Below, in pieces: positions 24,040-37,379 of a DNA stretch of 64,000 bases. The notes beneath the pieces are model-generated. The model had not been told where the DNA came from. It saw only the letters and a program-made list of their open reading frames with translations, and ran no database searches. Source of the stretch: Brasenia schreberi (taxonomy: Eukaryota; Streptophyta; Magnoliopsida; Nymphaeales; Cabombaceae). The stretch is taken from contig JAYKKT010000040.1 of the NCBI GenBank assembly GCA_036023115.1, positions 4,027,501 through 4,091,500 of the forward strand. Reading direction: 5' to 3'. Within the stretch, counting starts at the first letter, position 1. Every line of letters begins with the position of its first letter. Both the position numbers and the translations under genes were made by a program.

Positions 24040-26400
24040 AGAGCCAGTCGTTGAAACACCGATTCATGATTACCCCTTTCACTTCTTTTCCATAAAGAAA
24101 AGCTCCTGGACTCCTCACAAATGATGTAAAGAATGGGGTTAAAGCTCGAGGAAAAGGATCTCTCTCTCACACACACACACACAACATGTGTGTGTTACTA
24201 CTCTTAAAATGTTTATCATGAGTATTACATGGCCAAGATAAAACTGAAAAGATCTTCGCTTTCTAAAGCGAAGTGGGTTTGTGCAGACTCCTACGTACCA
24301 GTAATATTTCTAACAGATAACAGACCCCTTTGAGTAAAATTCTCCATGCATCTGATCAATTTAGTTATCTCAGGACGTTTGCTTCATCGGAAGCTTTCAG
24401 TAGATTGTTACCTAATGCTGTAGATACAACTCTCTCTCTCTCTACACATATTTATATGTAGAGAGAGATACCTTGACTGCACTGTACGTAAATAAGTATC
24501 AAACACTTTTAAATCAACATTAAGAGGTGCCCATGTCTGGTATAGATCTCTTGAGACCATCTTTCTTGTTTACGATGATTGATCATAAGGTCTCGAACGC
24601 TTCTTTACAAATCAACATGATCCGATTCAAAAGTTTCTTTCATGTCCACACAAAAGCAAAAGAAAAGAAAAAGGGTAGTATTTGGGTTCCCCAATTTTGG
24701 CTCAAACACAAAATTATACAACATTTGCTCGGAATATCAGATATGGCACAAAAATCTACAGTGAGCACAACCCAAGAAGGTGTCGGAGTCGCCTAAAGTG
24801 ACACCAAAAGAAGAAGAAGAAAAGATCGGGTTGTGATCAGGTTGAAATGAAACGACACAAACATGGCTAAACATGATTGTCCAGTCCTACCTAGAACTAA
24901 TTTTGATCAACCAGACTTCAGGATGTCAAACCTAATTGCGTTCATCCTTGGCAAGTGGGCTGGATCTGGATCCAGACCAACCCACCATTGACCCAAGATC
25001 AGATTTGCATAAGAATGCTTTGCTAAACAAAGGAAACAGCATTATTGGCCATCAAAGATTGGTGGTAGGTCATGCTTGCAGCAAGGTTGGTGTCCTTTCC
25101 CTTTTGCTGTTACAAAAACAACTCTTTTTTTTTCCTTTTCTAATTTTCATATCCAGCAATTCTAAAGGATGATGACATTGTGCTTATCTTCACGAGATTT
25201 TGATGCATCCTTGTAGGGCTGGTTAACCAGTTGAATGAACCGAACTCGTGTATCGGCTCGTTTTCTATACGAACGAGCCGAGCTTAGTTTAGCCAACAAC
25301 CTCTATTTGAACATGCCCACTGAATGGCTCATTGTCTTATTACAAGCCATTATGATCTGAGCTGAACTGAGTTGAGAGATTTCCTCTAAGTACCTTCAAT
25401 AGAGACCCCTGTATTTACCCAAAACCTTATTTACTGAAACATAACACAAAATTATCTCCTCATTTAGACATAGTTATAAACAAAACTAGAAGGATGCCAT
25501 TTCAGGAGCTTTCATGGGCTGAACCGAGCCGAACATATCTTCTTGACTTTCAGCTCACACGGTTCAACGAATCGAACATGAAGAAGCCAGGGATGAGCCA
25601 AACCGAGACGAACCAAGAGAGACCTACTGGTGAGCTAATGCGCTGGGTGCGGTTTGGCTCTGGTTTTGATATCTGTTTAAGAAAACGGAGAACCCGACTC
25701 GGACCTAAGTCATTATGTTTAGGCAATTTGATTAGTTAGCAAGCAAGAATTGATAAGTAGTAGGGATGCATAAAGCGTGAAGCAACACAAAAGCGTGTTC
25801 TTGGAATGCCTTAACACAGTTTACATGACTTGTTAAATTAGATTTCACTAGTCACAGCGACACGCCAGTTCAGTAGTGTCCTAGATGGCATGCATGACAC
25901 GTCAAACTATTGTTTTGTACTTTTATTAAAAGATTTGTTGCTTCATCGAAAAGCCTATTATTAATGAAAATATTCAAAAATCAATATCATTATTTTCTTT
26001 TCGGTTGTTATATTGCCACCGATATCATGTCTTGGGTAGTGCTTGTATTCATCTCGTTTCGTGTTTGTACAGAAAACAGGTCAATACGAACACAACCGCA
26101 TTTATATCGTGTTACTTTGAACGGATACGAACACATCCCAATCTTGTCACCTAGAGGCTAGAGACGCAAACTAAGCCTCGAGTCGTGTCTTGGACACGAA
26201 CCGCTAGTTTTGGAGTTTCCCCTTTGCCCAAATATTCATCCACCACTTGTTCAGTTGGTACGTGTCACTGCAACGCCCATCATCCCATGGACTTTTCAAC
26301 GTCACCCTGTGAGCAGAGCGTAGTTATCGGGTACGACTAGCCCTTCAAATATCGAAAAGACCATCTCGCTTGGTATGTAAACTTTAAAAAAACTGGTCTC
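24040..26400. other. Intergenic; degenerate GAACGAGCC-word repeats
   Basis: No gene. Between about 25210 and 25690 the sequence is built from words such as GAACGAGCCGAGC and GAACCGAGCCGAAC on both strands, of the kind common in old hAT-like non-autonomous elements. A similar ACACGA-rich patch lies at 26050-26210. A CA/CT microsatellite lies at about 24160-24183. Confidence 0.4.
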
Positions 26401-26459
26401 TTAATGGCGATACGTCAGTTTCTTGTAGGTCAACCCCAGTCCGACCCAAGTCTCCAAGC

Positions 26460-27500
26460 TTTTACTCATATATATATATATATTGAAATTGCTTCACCTG
26501 AATTCTGAAAAACAAATAAAAAATTTAGATGATGGGCTTGAATTCCTCGCTATTATACATACTTCTCTCCACCTTGAATGGTTGAATTGACTGTTCACCT
26601 ATTCCACAAAAAGTTCTAAGTATGTCTCTCTCTATAATATATGTGAGAGAAAATTGGATCCTAATCGCTTGTGAATGTAATTTTATAAAATTTAAAAAAA
26701 ATATAAAAATATATATTTAACCTAGAGATGTGACATTTTTAAATAATTTAGATATATTTGATTAAGTTATATTTAGTAAAATTTATAGTGAAACCTACTC
26801 AAAAATTATTTTTTTTATTTTCATTAACCAAATTTTCTGTGTAATGATAATTAGGTTATGTAATTTCTCCTCAATAAATATTTTTTTATATGACCTCTCT
26901 CAATAAATAATTAGTTTATATAATTTTCATATAATTTTAATTTTTGATTCTATAGTTTTTTAATATTAATTTTTAATGTTTATTTATTTGAATATTTTAT
27001 CAATTTATTATTAAGTACTAAGTTAGCCTCTAATGTCAAATTATATTAATAAAATAATTTTTAGATTGATAGATATTACAATGACAAACAAAAAAAAAAA
27101 TTACTAAAAAATTGAAATGGTCAATAACAATATAATCAAATGATATTCATGCATTCAGACCTTATTACATTTTATAACGTATCATTTAGTTCTGTAATTA
27201 CGTAAATTAATTGAAATAATACATTAGTTAAACCAATCAATTGATCATATGATATTCATTGGGATTCATACCTTAACATTATTATAACATGAAATGCAAT
27301 ATATTTTAATATAATACGGAACTATAACTTTACATATGCTTTACCAATGCTCCCATTGAAGTTAATTTCTTCAATTCACTGTCTACATAAAATTATCTTA
27401 GGTTCTTTCAAATAATTATTACAAAACATCAATGAAATCTCAATATTGTATAATGTTAAGTTTTCAATACAGCATTTAAATAACTCTTACATAAACAAAC
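26460..27500. other. Very AT-rich non-coding block
   Basis: The sample 27001-27060 has only 10 G or C in 60. Poly-T, AATT and TTTAT words dominate, and there are no frames resembling protein. It leads into the tandem arrays that follow. Confidence 0.7.
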
Positions 27501-27512
27501 TTTATTATAAAT

Positions 27513-27900
27513 GCTGAATTTTTTAATTAATTTTATCATGTCTTCATTGTGAGGTTTTTATTTCATATGTACAATATTATCTATAATTTTTATTTAAAGT
27601 AATTTTAATATCAAGAAATATAAATGATACCAATATTGTATATATGTGAGTTTTCATTATATGCATATGAATGAAATAATCTTAAAAAACTTAATAAACT
27701 CTTGGATTTTCTATATAATCTGAATTATATTTAATTAATTTATATCATATTTTAAGGTGAGGTTTTTTACTCTTCATGTGATGTATATATTGAAGTATAT
27801 TCTAATTTAATAGTTTTTATTATCAATAAATATAATATATTAAAAATATAATTATATTATTTTAGGGTGGCAGTACATATATAATAGAATAGAAAATTAT
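27513..27900. repeat. Diverged tandem repeat, about 207 bp unit
   Basis: CTGAATT followed by TTAATTAATTT, TATCAT and GTGAGGTTTTT recurs at 27513 and 27720. Flanking sequence (ATATTGTAT, AGTTTTCA, AAACTCTT) also recurs in register. Confidence 0.6.
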
Positions 27901-28560
27901 ATTCCTACAATAATTTCTGAGATTTTATGATCAATCACCAATGATAAACAATTAATAACGTGATCATATTTAAAGATAGATGAATTTTTTTAAACTCTTG
28001 TGTGATTTATATATTGAAGTTTTCTAAATATGCCGATAGAATATATATATCAACGTAATTAATATGAGATTATAATTTTTGTATTTATATGTAATGGACA
28101 ATACATATTTACATTTAGATCTAGATGACATATCTACAAAATTCCTTTAAGATTTTATGATCAATCACCAACGATGTTGCATAATAGTTATTACGCGATC
28201 AACTATATTTGTGATATAATTAATTTTTTAAACATATTATTCCATATTAATAAGGAATACATATGCCAAAGTATATATATCAACGACATTAATATGAGAC
28301 TTTTTTATTTTTGTATTATATGTATGTCGAAAGTAAATGTGAAAATAAAAAGATCTAATGACATAGGTATACATTCCTTTTAAATTATGTTGGGACGAGA
28401 TATTGTCATAATAGTCGCAATTAAGATGGAATGGTATTTGTGATATAGACCCAGCGCAAAAGATGGTATTCCGTATTCAGAATAATACATATCATAATAT
28501 AAAGACATTGATCTACTTTTTTATACCGGGGAAGGTCATTCCAAGGCAGCACTCGAAAAT
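27901..28560. repeat. Diverged tandem repeat, about 235 bp unit
   Basis: ATTCC followed by GATTTTATGATCAATCACCA starts units at 27901 and 28141; a more diverged unit starts at 28373. Internal markers ATATATATCAACG and TTAATATGAGA recur in register. Confidence 0.7.
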
Positions 28561-28767
28561 AAAAAAGGATTAAGGCGAGGATGTGACCTATTGGTAAAGT
28601 TGGGAATGCCACCATTTGCTTTATTCCATTAAATTGGTCATTTTTACAGCACCGATTATTTTACATTGTCTACGCTTTCGATATGTCTCAGGTTTGTCAA
28701 GTATAATATACGGGTGGAATGATAAATGCGTTAGCAATGACACCGTCTGGGTAGCAACAATAGCGGG

Positions 28768-29320
28768 TATTTTGAAACAAATTTTAAGTCTAAACATATT
28801 GTGTAAGAAGTGGTGAATTAAATTTTGGTCATTTTGAAAGAGAAGTAATTTTGTTGTTATTTTGATATGGCTCATTTTGTAAAGTAAAATATTTCAATGA
28901 ATAATTTTAATTCATAAGACAATTTGTTTAACGGTAGGAAAATAGCCATTATTTTGAAACAAAGTCTAAGCCTGGCCAACATAAAAACGTTCGTGTTATA
29001 ATTAAAAATTATCTTTTTGAAGAGAAGTAATTTTTAATATGATAAGTTGGCTGTAGTAATTAAAAAAGTCTTCATCAATGAATAAACTTTAATTCGCATA
29101 ACCATGATGTTGAAGCGTATGAAATTGTTCGCTTTTAAGTAAATTGCCAAATAAAACTCGCTTATTATAATAACAAAAAAAACATTTTTTGGCATTTTGT
29201 GATTTTTTGTAATGTAATTTAATTTATAAAATTATTTAATCTTCATAAAAATAAAACTTTAACCTCGCCGGCAACCATGACGCGGAAATCGATATGAAAT
29301 TGTTCACCTTTATATTTGTG
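28768..29320. repeat. Diverged tandem repeat, about 181 bp unit
   Basis: TATTTTGAAACAAA recurs at 28768 and 28950; AGAAGTAATTTT at 28841 and 29023; TCAATGAATAA at 28895 and 29075. A third partial unit carries ATGAAATTGTTC at about 29119 and 29294. Confidence 0.7.
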
Positions 29321-29875
29321 AAGAGTGTATATTTTATCGGCGCTATGATCCTCTCTCCAATTTTAGTGTTCATTTTAAATGCAAGTTTAATTTATAAAAC
29401 TAATTAATACATTTAAATACAGAAGTAAGACCTCGCTACTGCTCTCAAGATTAAATTTAAGCAATATTAAAGTTTCAAGATTATCTGGGAACAGTACATG
29501 TCAATCTCAAAAGAATAAATAGCCCGAATAAAAAAAATTGATGAGGAGGAAATCAAGGGCCGGTCTGTTTTAAATTGACTAATTAATACATTAAGTACAA
29601 AGTAAGGAGGTGTTAAATTAAAGGACGAATAGGCAATATTATACCGAGAAATTAGCATCCAACACCAAAAATGTCAATCCAGAAAGAATAAATAGGATGA
29701 AGGGAGACGAAAACTCACAATTGATGAAAAGAGTGTGGATTGGCGTAAATAGATGTAGATGGAGGGGGAGCTGTTTTCATTTAGGTCCCAAATAAAAGTT
29801 TAAAAGCCGAGGAAAAAAAAGCGATTAATAGGATATTATGCAGAGGGTTTTAAGTCTCAGAAAGTCATCAAACCA
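29321..29875. other. AT-rich spacer between array and GC island
   Basis: No gene or clear repeat. Composition stays AT-rich up to about 29870. Confidence 0.4.
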
Positions 29876-29879
29876 AAGC

Positions 29880-30500
29880 TGGCGGGGAAAGCACTGTTTG
29901 AAAGCTGGGAAGCGGGAGCCGGCAGCGGTGACTCACAGGAGCACCTGCAGTGCGACGATCAGGTTTCGCCCCTGGTGCCGACAGTGAGCGGCTCGGCGCG
30001 GCGGGCGGGAGGTGTTCGCCTGCGGGCGGTGTCGCCGGCGCGACGGGTAGGGGTCCCACTGCGGATTCGACGGCTCACCGCCGTGGGAGCGCGGCGTTTG
30101 AGCTTTCCTCGGTGAGCGACGCACAAGGCCACAAGAAGCCCTGTGACCGCGGGGATCCTGCCAAACCGGCCGAGATGGCGGCTTCTGCCGCTGCGTACCG
30201 GTGTTCGTGCGGGCCGGTGTCGCGGGAGGGACTCGGTAAGGGACCAGCTGGGTTCGAGCCGGTGCGTCAGGTCGGTGGAGATTCACAAGGGTGGTGGATG
30301 GACCGCGAGATGGTGGCCGATTCGTGCCAGCACGGAGCGCGCTCCGGGTCGCGGACTCTGCAGGCACGAGGTCCGTGTGGTGGTTGGGGAGAAGGTGGCC
30401 GGTGTTTTCCTGGTTGTGTGTGGTGTTTATTTGCGATGGTGGCTTGTGGTGGTTGTGGGTGGTGAGCTTGAAGAAGGGTGGTGCGTGGAAGTGATGAAGT
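29880..30500. other. CpG-rich island of unknown nature
   Basis: The sample 29941-30000 is 42 G or C in 60, next to sequence below 30 percent. CpG pairs are dense (GCGGGCGGGAGG, GTCGCCGGCGCGACGGG), then it passes into GT-rich sequence around 30370-30500. Both strands have frames over 130 codons, but high GC favours chance frames and none matches a family. It could be a 5-prime region of a LINE or gene, a captured gene fragment in a Pack-type element, or the promoter of an unseen transcript. Confidence 0.6.
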
Positions 30501-33290
30501 TATGGTGGGTGGCGGTAAGGTTTTTTATTTATTTATTGGGTTGAAGGTTATGGAAGTTAGGAGGAAATGAGAATGGTGGTTCCACGGTTTGGGGGTGGCG
30601 AGAGAAGAGGTTAGCCATGAATGGGGGTATTTTTTTTTTTCGTTTTGCTCTAATTCGTCTTGATGCGTCTCGATTAATCTACGTTTTTGATCTCACATTT
30701 TTGATGCGAGAGAATTTTTCTAAAATCTGTGTAGCTCTCCCCGTGTAGGTAGCTCTCTGCTTGTTTATTTCGAGCGATTGAATCCTCTCCCTTCTCCGCT
30801 GTCAGGTGTGATTCTTATAAGGAATAAAAAAGACATGCCAAAAACAAAACTCTTCCATTTCCGACGATTCGAATGCGAAAACGGTCTCAACTTTCAATTT
30901 CTCAATGAATGCAACAAAAACTTGATGATTGAAAAACAAAACTATCTGAGAAGCTTTTAATTCAAATCAATGCAAACTATTGATGGCTCCTAAGTGAGCA
31001 ATGGAAGGAGGAAAGGGAAAGCGTTGAGAGTCAGAAAAAAATGGGTCATGCTGGTTAAAAAGCAGCGAAAATGAATTACGGGTTGAGATGGAAATTGGGT
31101 TGGATTGACCAGTGTGATAATTTTTTTCTTTTTCCTCTTTTTTTTCTTCTCTTTTTATTGTAAAAGAAAGAAATTAAATAAAATAAAATAAAAATAAAAA
31201 TAAATTAAAAAAATGGATAAAATTGAGTATTAACATATATACATTATATGATACATTATGGGTCACATTTAAAACAAGTTGACTTATAAAATAGACGCAT
31301 CAAAGCATGCCAACATACACAATCAATGTGCTGGGGGGGGCCTAGAGCTCATTTATTACTGTCAAGTTTGGCTTCATATTCAAATAAATAATTTTACAGT
31401 AGTGGAATACTTCAGGAGAACATACTTATGACGAGGAACAATTTTTAATATTTTAAGTGAGGATTAGTCTACCCCTAGATTTGGGGTAAATCTTGTAGTA
31501 TAAAAATATCTATAGGAAGTTGTCGTACAAGGTTTGAAAAGAGATATAATTTAATGTTTATAAAAAGATTTAATTTTAACGGTGAGATGATTACTTTAAT
31601 TTTTTTTACAGCTAAAATTAAGTTTAAATCATATGGTGAATATTAAAAAACTATCATTTGAAAAAATTAAAAAATTATAAAATAAATGAGTGATAGCAAA
31701 TTTGAAATTACTCCATTAAAGGAGTTACAGATGACAATTTGTTATTTTACATTAAAGTATGGTCCAAGGAAATAAGTCATTAAACAGAAGACCAAGAATG
31801 CATGAAATGAAAGAGATTAAAAGAAACAAGTTAAACAAAACTTGTCGCTTGAAGTAATCTCCTTCCGGTCTTTTTCAAGTTGGTAAGCTGGAGCACCACG
31901 ATACTCAAAGAGACAAGCCCAAAGCTTAAGAGGCTAACTCGAGCAATAGCTAAGGGAAGCAGTTTTGTCAAAAACTGCTTTGTCGATTAAAGTCTTTGTG
32001 CTGATGAGGCACTAATCTCATCAGTTTCATGTTCACTAGGTTTACTTGTGTTTGCTAAGCCAAATTGATGCCCTGCATCTTCTCTCTTGTATCAGTGGTT
32101 TATCTCAGTTTAATAAAATCATTTTTTGATTTTTTGAAAAAAATATTGTTATATATATATATATATATATATATTAAGATTCATCATCACATTTTGGGAA
32201 AGCACCATTATATAATTCTCTTTAATGTTATAACTTATAAGTTATAACTCTCATAATAAGAGTTTATTATGTTCTCTGAACCACAATAAATACATAGCTT
32301 CATCAGGATAAATCTCTATCACTAATTTTAAATTAGACACTTAAAATTCATGTAAAATTTATTTAAAATTAATAATAAAAATCTATCATTGAGTATACAT
32401 TTATTTTTTTCTCTAAAGAAACATGTAATAATTTTTCAAATAAGGCAATATACATTTCTTATGTGAGCTGTTTAATTTTTCATAACTTCGTAAGAAAGTT
32501 GTATTTGACTGTTTTTTATATTTTTAAATCATCTTATCTTATCTAAAAAACTTATATGGTATTACTCCAACTTTTTATCTAAAAAACTTATTATCGATAT
32601 GATCTCTTATTGCCTTGTCACACCACACATGCACTTATGATCAATGAAGCACCTATTATTTGTCACACATTTAATTGTTGTTCTATAAGCCCAATTTAAT
32701 TAAAAAATATCGTACCAGAGAGCACGTGGGGCCATAGTTCCCAAGTGCCTCCTTCTAAACATCAATTTCAATTATAAATCAAACACATAACCATCGTTTC
32801 AAGGAACCATACTTACCCGTTCATGTAGGTCTAGACCTCAAATTCCAGTACCAAGAACATGGCATCACGAATCAAACACACCCAAGGGCATCCCAGTAAA
32901 GCCCATGCCCGGAAGTTACGCTAGACCGCGACTTAACTATGGCACAAGCTTGAACCAGCCCTGGTCTAAATAAAACATCAGAAAGACTAACTCAAGATAC
33001 ACTGTGGAAGATCACTCCATCTAATATACAAACATAATTTTAGTATTTTTGAACAAGGGAAATATACTAAAATCATCTTATTTTACAATATGATACTTTG
33101 TGATACACACCAACAAATGAGCGAAAATGATGTCTGGATTGTTGCGATCCACATGCCGATAACCCTACATTGTGTTTGCAATATAAAATTATTACGTTGG
33201 TTAATTAACATAAGCATTGATTAATTGGCAGGATTGACCTTGTTGAGAATTGCGTTTCATGTGAAGCTTTGACTTTTTTTTGTGGGACAA
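30501..33290. other. Intergenic, no gene recognised
   Basis: Mostly AT-rich, with a (TA)n tract at about 32149-32174. A stretch at 31830-32100 has more normal composition and a perfect 8-bp inverted repeat (32001-32008 with 32017-32024), but no coding frame. Confidence 0.4.
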
Positions 33291-33294
33291 TGGG

Positions 33295-33392
33295 GAGGAT
33301 GAAGCCAGATGCACACCCCCGATATTGAACTCTTAACCTTCAACTTGTTAGTTGACCCCCTAGCCAGGTGAGCTACTGTTCGTGCATTGAAG
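33295..33392 (-). repeat. tRNA-derived SINE copy
   Basis: The reverse strand reads AGTAGCTCACCTGGCTAGGG, then AACAAGTTGAAGGTTAAGAG, then TTCAATATCGGGGGTGTGCA and TCTGGCTTCATCC: A-box, central, B-box and tail segments in family order. Confidence 0.75.
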
Positions 33393-33847
33393 CTAATGAA
33401 ACCACACCAAATCAAAGAAAATCGAATCCTTTTCTATTCAACCAGATGATCACAAGGAACGGGTACATGGGTTTTGAACCCCTAATATTTGTAATCAAAA
33501 CCAGTTTTAAGATAAGATATAAGATTCAAAGAAAAAAGGTTCAGCGTGTTCGCTGAAGCAAATTGCACCAGATGATCAGCTCCTATTGCCAAATATAATA
33601 TAGGAATTACAAATATATATATAAAATTCAGATGCCCTAGATTTCCTCTCTTCGTGTTATGCTGGTTTGGAACCGAAGGGTCTCCAACCTAAACTGAATT
33701 GGAGCAGGAACTGCCTGGGACTGGGACCGAAATCGCTGCCAGCTCGATATGTTGTCATGTAACTCAAAACAAACTAATTCTGGCCTTCTTGATGTAAAAG
33801 GATACCAGTGCAAACTATATGTATATTTGCAACTCCACTTTCCAGTG

Positions 33848-33965
33848 GCAGTGGCGGATTTACATTGAGTCGCATTCGCCTCACCCAAAATTTCGAAAAT
33901 CAACTTAAAGCCTATGACTCATGATGAGATTGAGATTCTTAGGCTATAATACATAGTTCACCCGC
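33848..33965 (+). repeat. Dispersed repeat (GTGGCGGA family), copy 1
   Basis: Starts at AGTGGCGGATTTAC and shares AAAATTTCGAAAATCAAC, TAAA-CTATG-C and CTATAATACATAGTTCAC with 44470-44560. Confidence 0.6.
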
Positions 33966-34264
33966 TTTAATTTTTTTTTAAATCTATCACTTCCCCAAAT
34001 AAGGTGAAGAGATTTAAACAATCATGAAATATGTCATGTCATCAAAGTTTGAAAATATTGATAAATGTCAAGCAATATGAATTAATGAGGGTACCCCACA
34101 CTATGATTGATTAACACACCGTTCTAACCAATCTTGTGTTGAACGCATTCAATTCCTTTTATTGTACTTTGCATGATATGAGATGAATTGGACCTTGGAT
34201 TGCATTGATGAAATAATGTAAAGAGGACTATGAACAATGGTAGGCCCGTTTATCTAGTCCATTT

Positions 34265-34340
34265 TTTTCTACAATCGTGAGTCCCGAGCTAGATGCATGC
34301 CCAGGTTATTGAACTCTTGACCTTCACCCCCTAACCAACT
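34265..34340 (-). repeat. SINE copy, partial
   Basis: The reverse strand has GTTGGTTAGGGGGTGAAGGT, CAAGAGTTCAATAACC and TGGGCATGCATCTAGCTCGG, the central-to-tail part of the SINE family. Confidence 0.6.
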
Positions 34341-34534
34341 CAACATGAGGATTTCAATATGTACTATCAAGTTTGATATGTTGTTTGCATTGTTTTAAGC
34401 TATGGGCATTATAATATATATATATATATATATTTCTTTGAAACCAAACCAAACCATATCCCTCAAATATGTGGGGTTAATTAATTAGCTATGCTAATTC
34501 TTCATTATCATTGTGGTCTATCATAGGGACATGG

Positions 34535-36526
34535 TGTCGCACCTACACAAGTCATGATCATGAACCGATCTGAACTGATGCCACATGGTCACTTCTCTTA
34601 CGAGCGTGAGCAACATTGAAAGACATATATAGACATATTCTAACTCGAATAAAATAACAACTTAATTATATCAAATATTCATAAATATAAACAATCAATT
34701 CAAAATGGCATAGGGTCCACCGAACATAACCCTGAATAGAAAAATATTTATCTAGACAATCTACTGCTCATCTAAATCGTACCATCTCAAAATGTATAGC
34801 TCAATCAACTGCTACTCTGCTTCGTACCCCTTAGAAAGGCTAGTATCAAGATGAACTCTAAAATGTTAGAGTAAGTTTTGATCCATAGCTCAGTACGAAG
34901 GTTAAATATCTTTAAACACAATTCATACTAAAAGCATCTATGTTTTCACAATCATTTCATAATAAATCACATTTTCATTTATAACCCATGATTTCAAATT
35001 CATACTCACACATATCAATTAGTTAGGATAGTTATAGCCCATATTTTGTCTAAGTCAAGTCACGGAAGTCATTTGGTCCTCCCTTTACATGACCAAGTCT
35101 CTATAGACCCCACACAAACAACACAAGTATGACTCATGTATTTACATATCATTATATTTCAAAACTAATTTCAATTTATAACATTCAAAAGCTCATATCT
35201 GGATCCACATATATCCAAATTCATATCCATATAATATTTAAATACCATGTTCATACAAACACATACATATCAAAACATGCACTTTATCAACCAAGTCATA
35301 AACAAGTTTTACTCCAAAAGGATATCAAATAACTCATAATTTCAAATATCATTTCAGAATCATCATTAAAACATTTATCAATCATGTATATTTAAATCCA
35401 TCAAAAATAAAAAATAACTTCTAGCATAGTTTTATAAAAAATGTATAACCCCTATAATTAATTAAAATTTATTTTACTACGAACAATAAACTAGATCTAA
35501 ATCAGACCTCAAACGACCCTAAAATGATTCAAAACTCAACCTAGACCCAAACAAGCTTCTTGGATCTGAACTGACACTTGAATCCATATATGATTCAACC
35601 TAGATAACACAATAGGTTTTCTATGTTCCTACGTTAATAAAGAACCTTAACCAGTCTTAAAATTACTGAAAAAGATTTTGTTTTTGACCTGAAACATGTT
35701 TCAAGACCCAACCTGAACATGTTTCTCATAGGAATACAACCCATAACTTGATTTTAACCCATTTTGACACAAAACATGACGTATTTGATACAAAATTATT
35801 AGTGTGACACAAGACACGAAAACATAACACAATCCAGTGTCATTCATAGTATGTCAAATATGACAGACACAAGAACAAGGGCACACCTGAAAAGGGGCTG
35901 ATTCCCTTGATTTTCGAGCATCCCTTTTGCCGTTTTTCGATGACGACCGTTTTTCGATGATGACCATGGTCGGTAGCAGTCCTTAACCGACCACCTACCT
36001 CCTCTCTTCTATCTAACTAAACATTGGTTATCAGTGGTGGCAATATGGCAGGAAAATTCTAAGAAAATTAGAGAAACCTTAGCAACTCAGTTTAGGAAGA
36101 AATTCGGCCACTCGATGTATTTTCCAGCACCTTCGAGCCATCAAACTACCCAAAATCAACCTAACTAGTGGTACATACCAACCTTTCAACCCAAACCGAA
36201 ATCGATGAAAAAATCACAATTTTTTGCTAGAAAATGAAAACAAATGGAAAATAAAAAATACATGAAGAATGTACCTTTTCCTGATCCATTATTTGGGATT
36301 CGTCATCCAATCCCTTGCTTAATCAACAAAGAAATGTAATGGACTGCTCTTGGTTGCTGGTAGGTCTTGAACTGAACGAAGAATAGCACGAAAATGACAA
36401 GTTTCCAAAGAGGTGAAACTACCCACCTCATTCCAACAACGCCCAAATGGGGTGTTACTCTTTTGGGACTGCTTAGGTGGATGCAAGTCTAGATAGATCT
36501 GGATCTGATCCATCTCAAACATTACA
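34535..36526 (-). mobile_element. Solo LTR (1,992 bp) with 5-bp target duplication
   Basis: The element begins TGTCGCACCTAC and ends AACATTACA on the plus strand, so it has TG...CA ends. It is flanked by CATGG on both sides (34530-34534 and 36527-36531). In reverse orientation it is homologous along its length to 39651-41405, sharing for example TTTGATATG, GAACATGGTATTTAAAT, CATACTTGTGT and TGTGGGGTCT. It has no internal retrotransposon coding region and no second LTR, which is the product of unequal recombination between two LTRs. Confidence 0.85.
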
Positions 36527-36666
36527 CATGGCGTAATCGCGAGGACAATGCCATATTATCTCAATCCAAATGAATATTATGTCAAGCATCGAGTGTTGGC
36601 TAAATTGGTAGGGTGTCCTAACATACCTACTTTAAGTCGAGGTGAGGCATTCACTTCACTTCAAAT

Positions 36667-36772
36667 ATCTAATTTTTTTTACATTCACTATTGTATATAG
36701 AAAAATACAAGTATTTTTAAATCTAATTTTTTTTACATTCACTATTGTATATAGAAAAATATAAGTGTTTTA
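36667..36772. repeat. 54-bp tandem duplication
   Basis: ATCTAATTTTTTTTACATTC and the following CACTATTGTATATAG are repeated almost exactly, starting at 36667 and 36721. Confidence 0.9.
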
Positions 36773-36879
36773 TTAACTTAAATACAAATGTGACTCAACC
36801 AAACAAATTGAGTCCCTACTAAATATAAATGTGTCTTACCCATCATAAAGTGCACACCCCATAACAAAAAGTTCTTGAG

Positions 36880-36985
36880 TGTGTCACTGCTGACACCTTG
36901 CTCTAGGTGGGGAGTTCAATTCCCTACAAGTTGCAAGTGTCTGTGTTGGGCTTAAGCCTTCCTTTGTAACAAAAAAAAAGAAAGA
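36880..36985 (+). repeat. tRNA-derived SINE copy, second subtype
   Basis: It has CTAGGTGGGGAGTTCAATTC (B-box region), GCAAGTGTCTGTGTTGGGCT and AGCCTTCCTTTGTAAC, with an A-tail. The same subtype appears at 61.8 kb. Confidence 0.6.
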
Positions 36986-37093
36986 AAAAAAAAAGTATGA
37001 CGTCAGGGGTTCAATTCTCGATGTTGGTAATCTTTGCACTGCTACCACCGTGTTTAACGTGAATTTATCTTTTAAGATAAGAAATGAGAATGA

Positions 37094-37095
<2 letters not shown>

Positions 37096-37142
<47 letters not shown>
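37096..37142. repeat. (TA)n(GA)n compound microsatellite
   Basis: A TA tract followed directly by a GA tract; a (CT)n(TA)n tract, its reverse-complement order, lies at about 37333-37370. Confidence 0.95.
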
Positions 37143-37332
37143 TCAACAATGACGCCAAAAAACCGCGGATTGAGTGAAGCATTGCAGAATATGCGGCCTA
37201 ATCCCTGCGCATGAAAACAAATTAAAGGAGTCCCTGTAATCAATCTCAACAACAGGGAAATCGATGTCTAATACGACGGTGTGGGTCACATTGGCCATCA
37301 ATGACACTACGTACAAACTTGAAAGACTTACG

Positions 37333-37367
<35 letters not shown>

Positions 37368-37379
37368 TATATTATAAAA

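Noticed and set aside
27500..29500. Organelle DNA insertion as an explanation for the AT-rich block
   Set aside because: No plastid or mitochondrial gene fragment is recognisable, and the tandem periodicity is unlike organelle DNA.
29933..30465. Overlapping frames of 130-170 codons on both strands of the GC island
   Set aside because: High GC removes stop codons on both strands, and no family motif, start context or splice structure supports either frame.
31995..32030. CTGATGAG followed by a hairpin, resembling a hammerhead ribozyme core
   Set aside because: The CTGATGA motif is present, but the required GAAA segment is missing; CTGATGAG simply pairs with CTCATCAG in a plain 8-bp stem.
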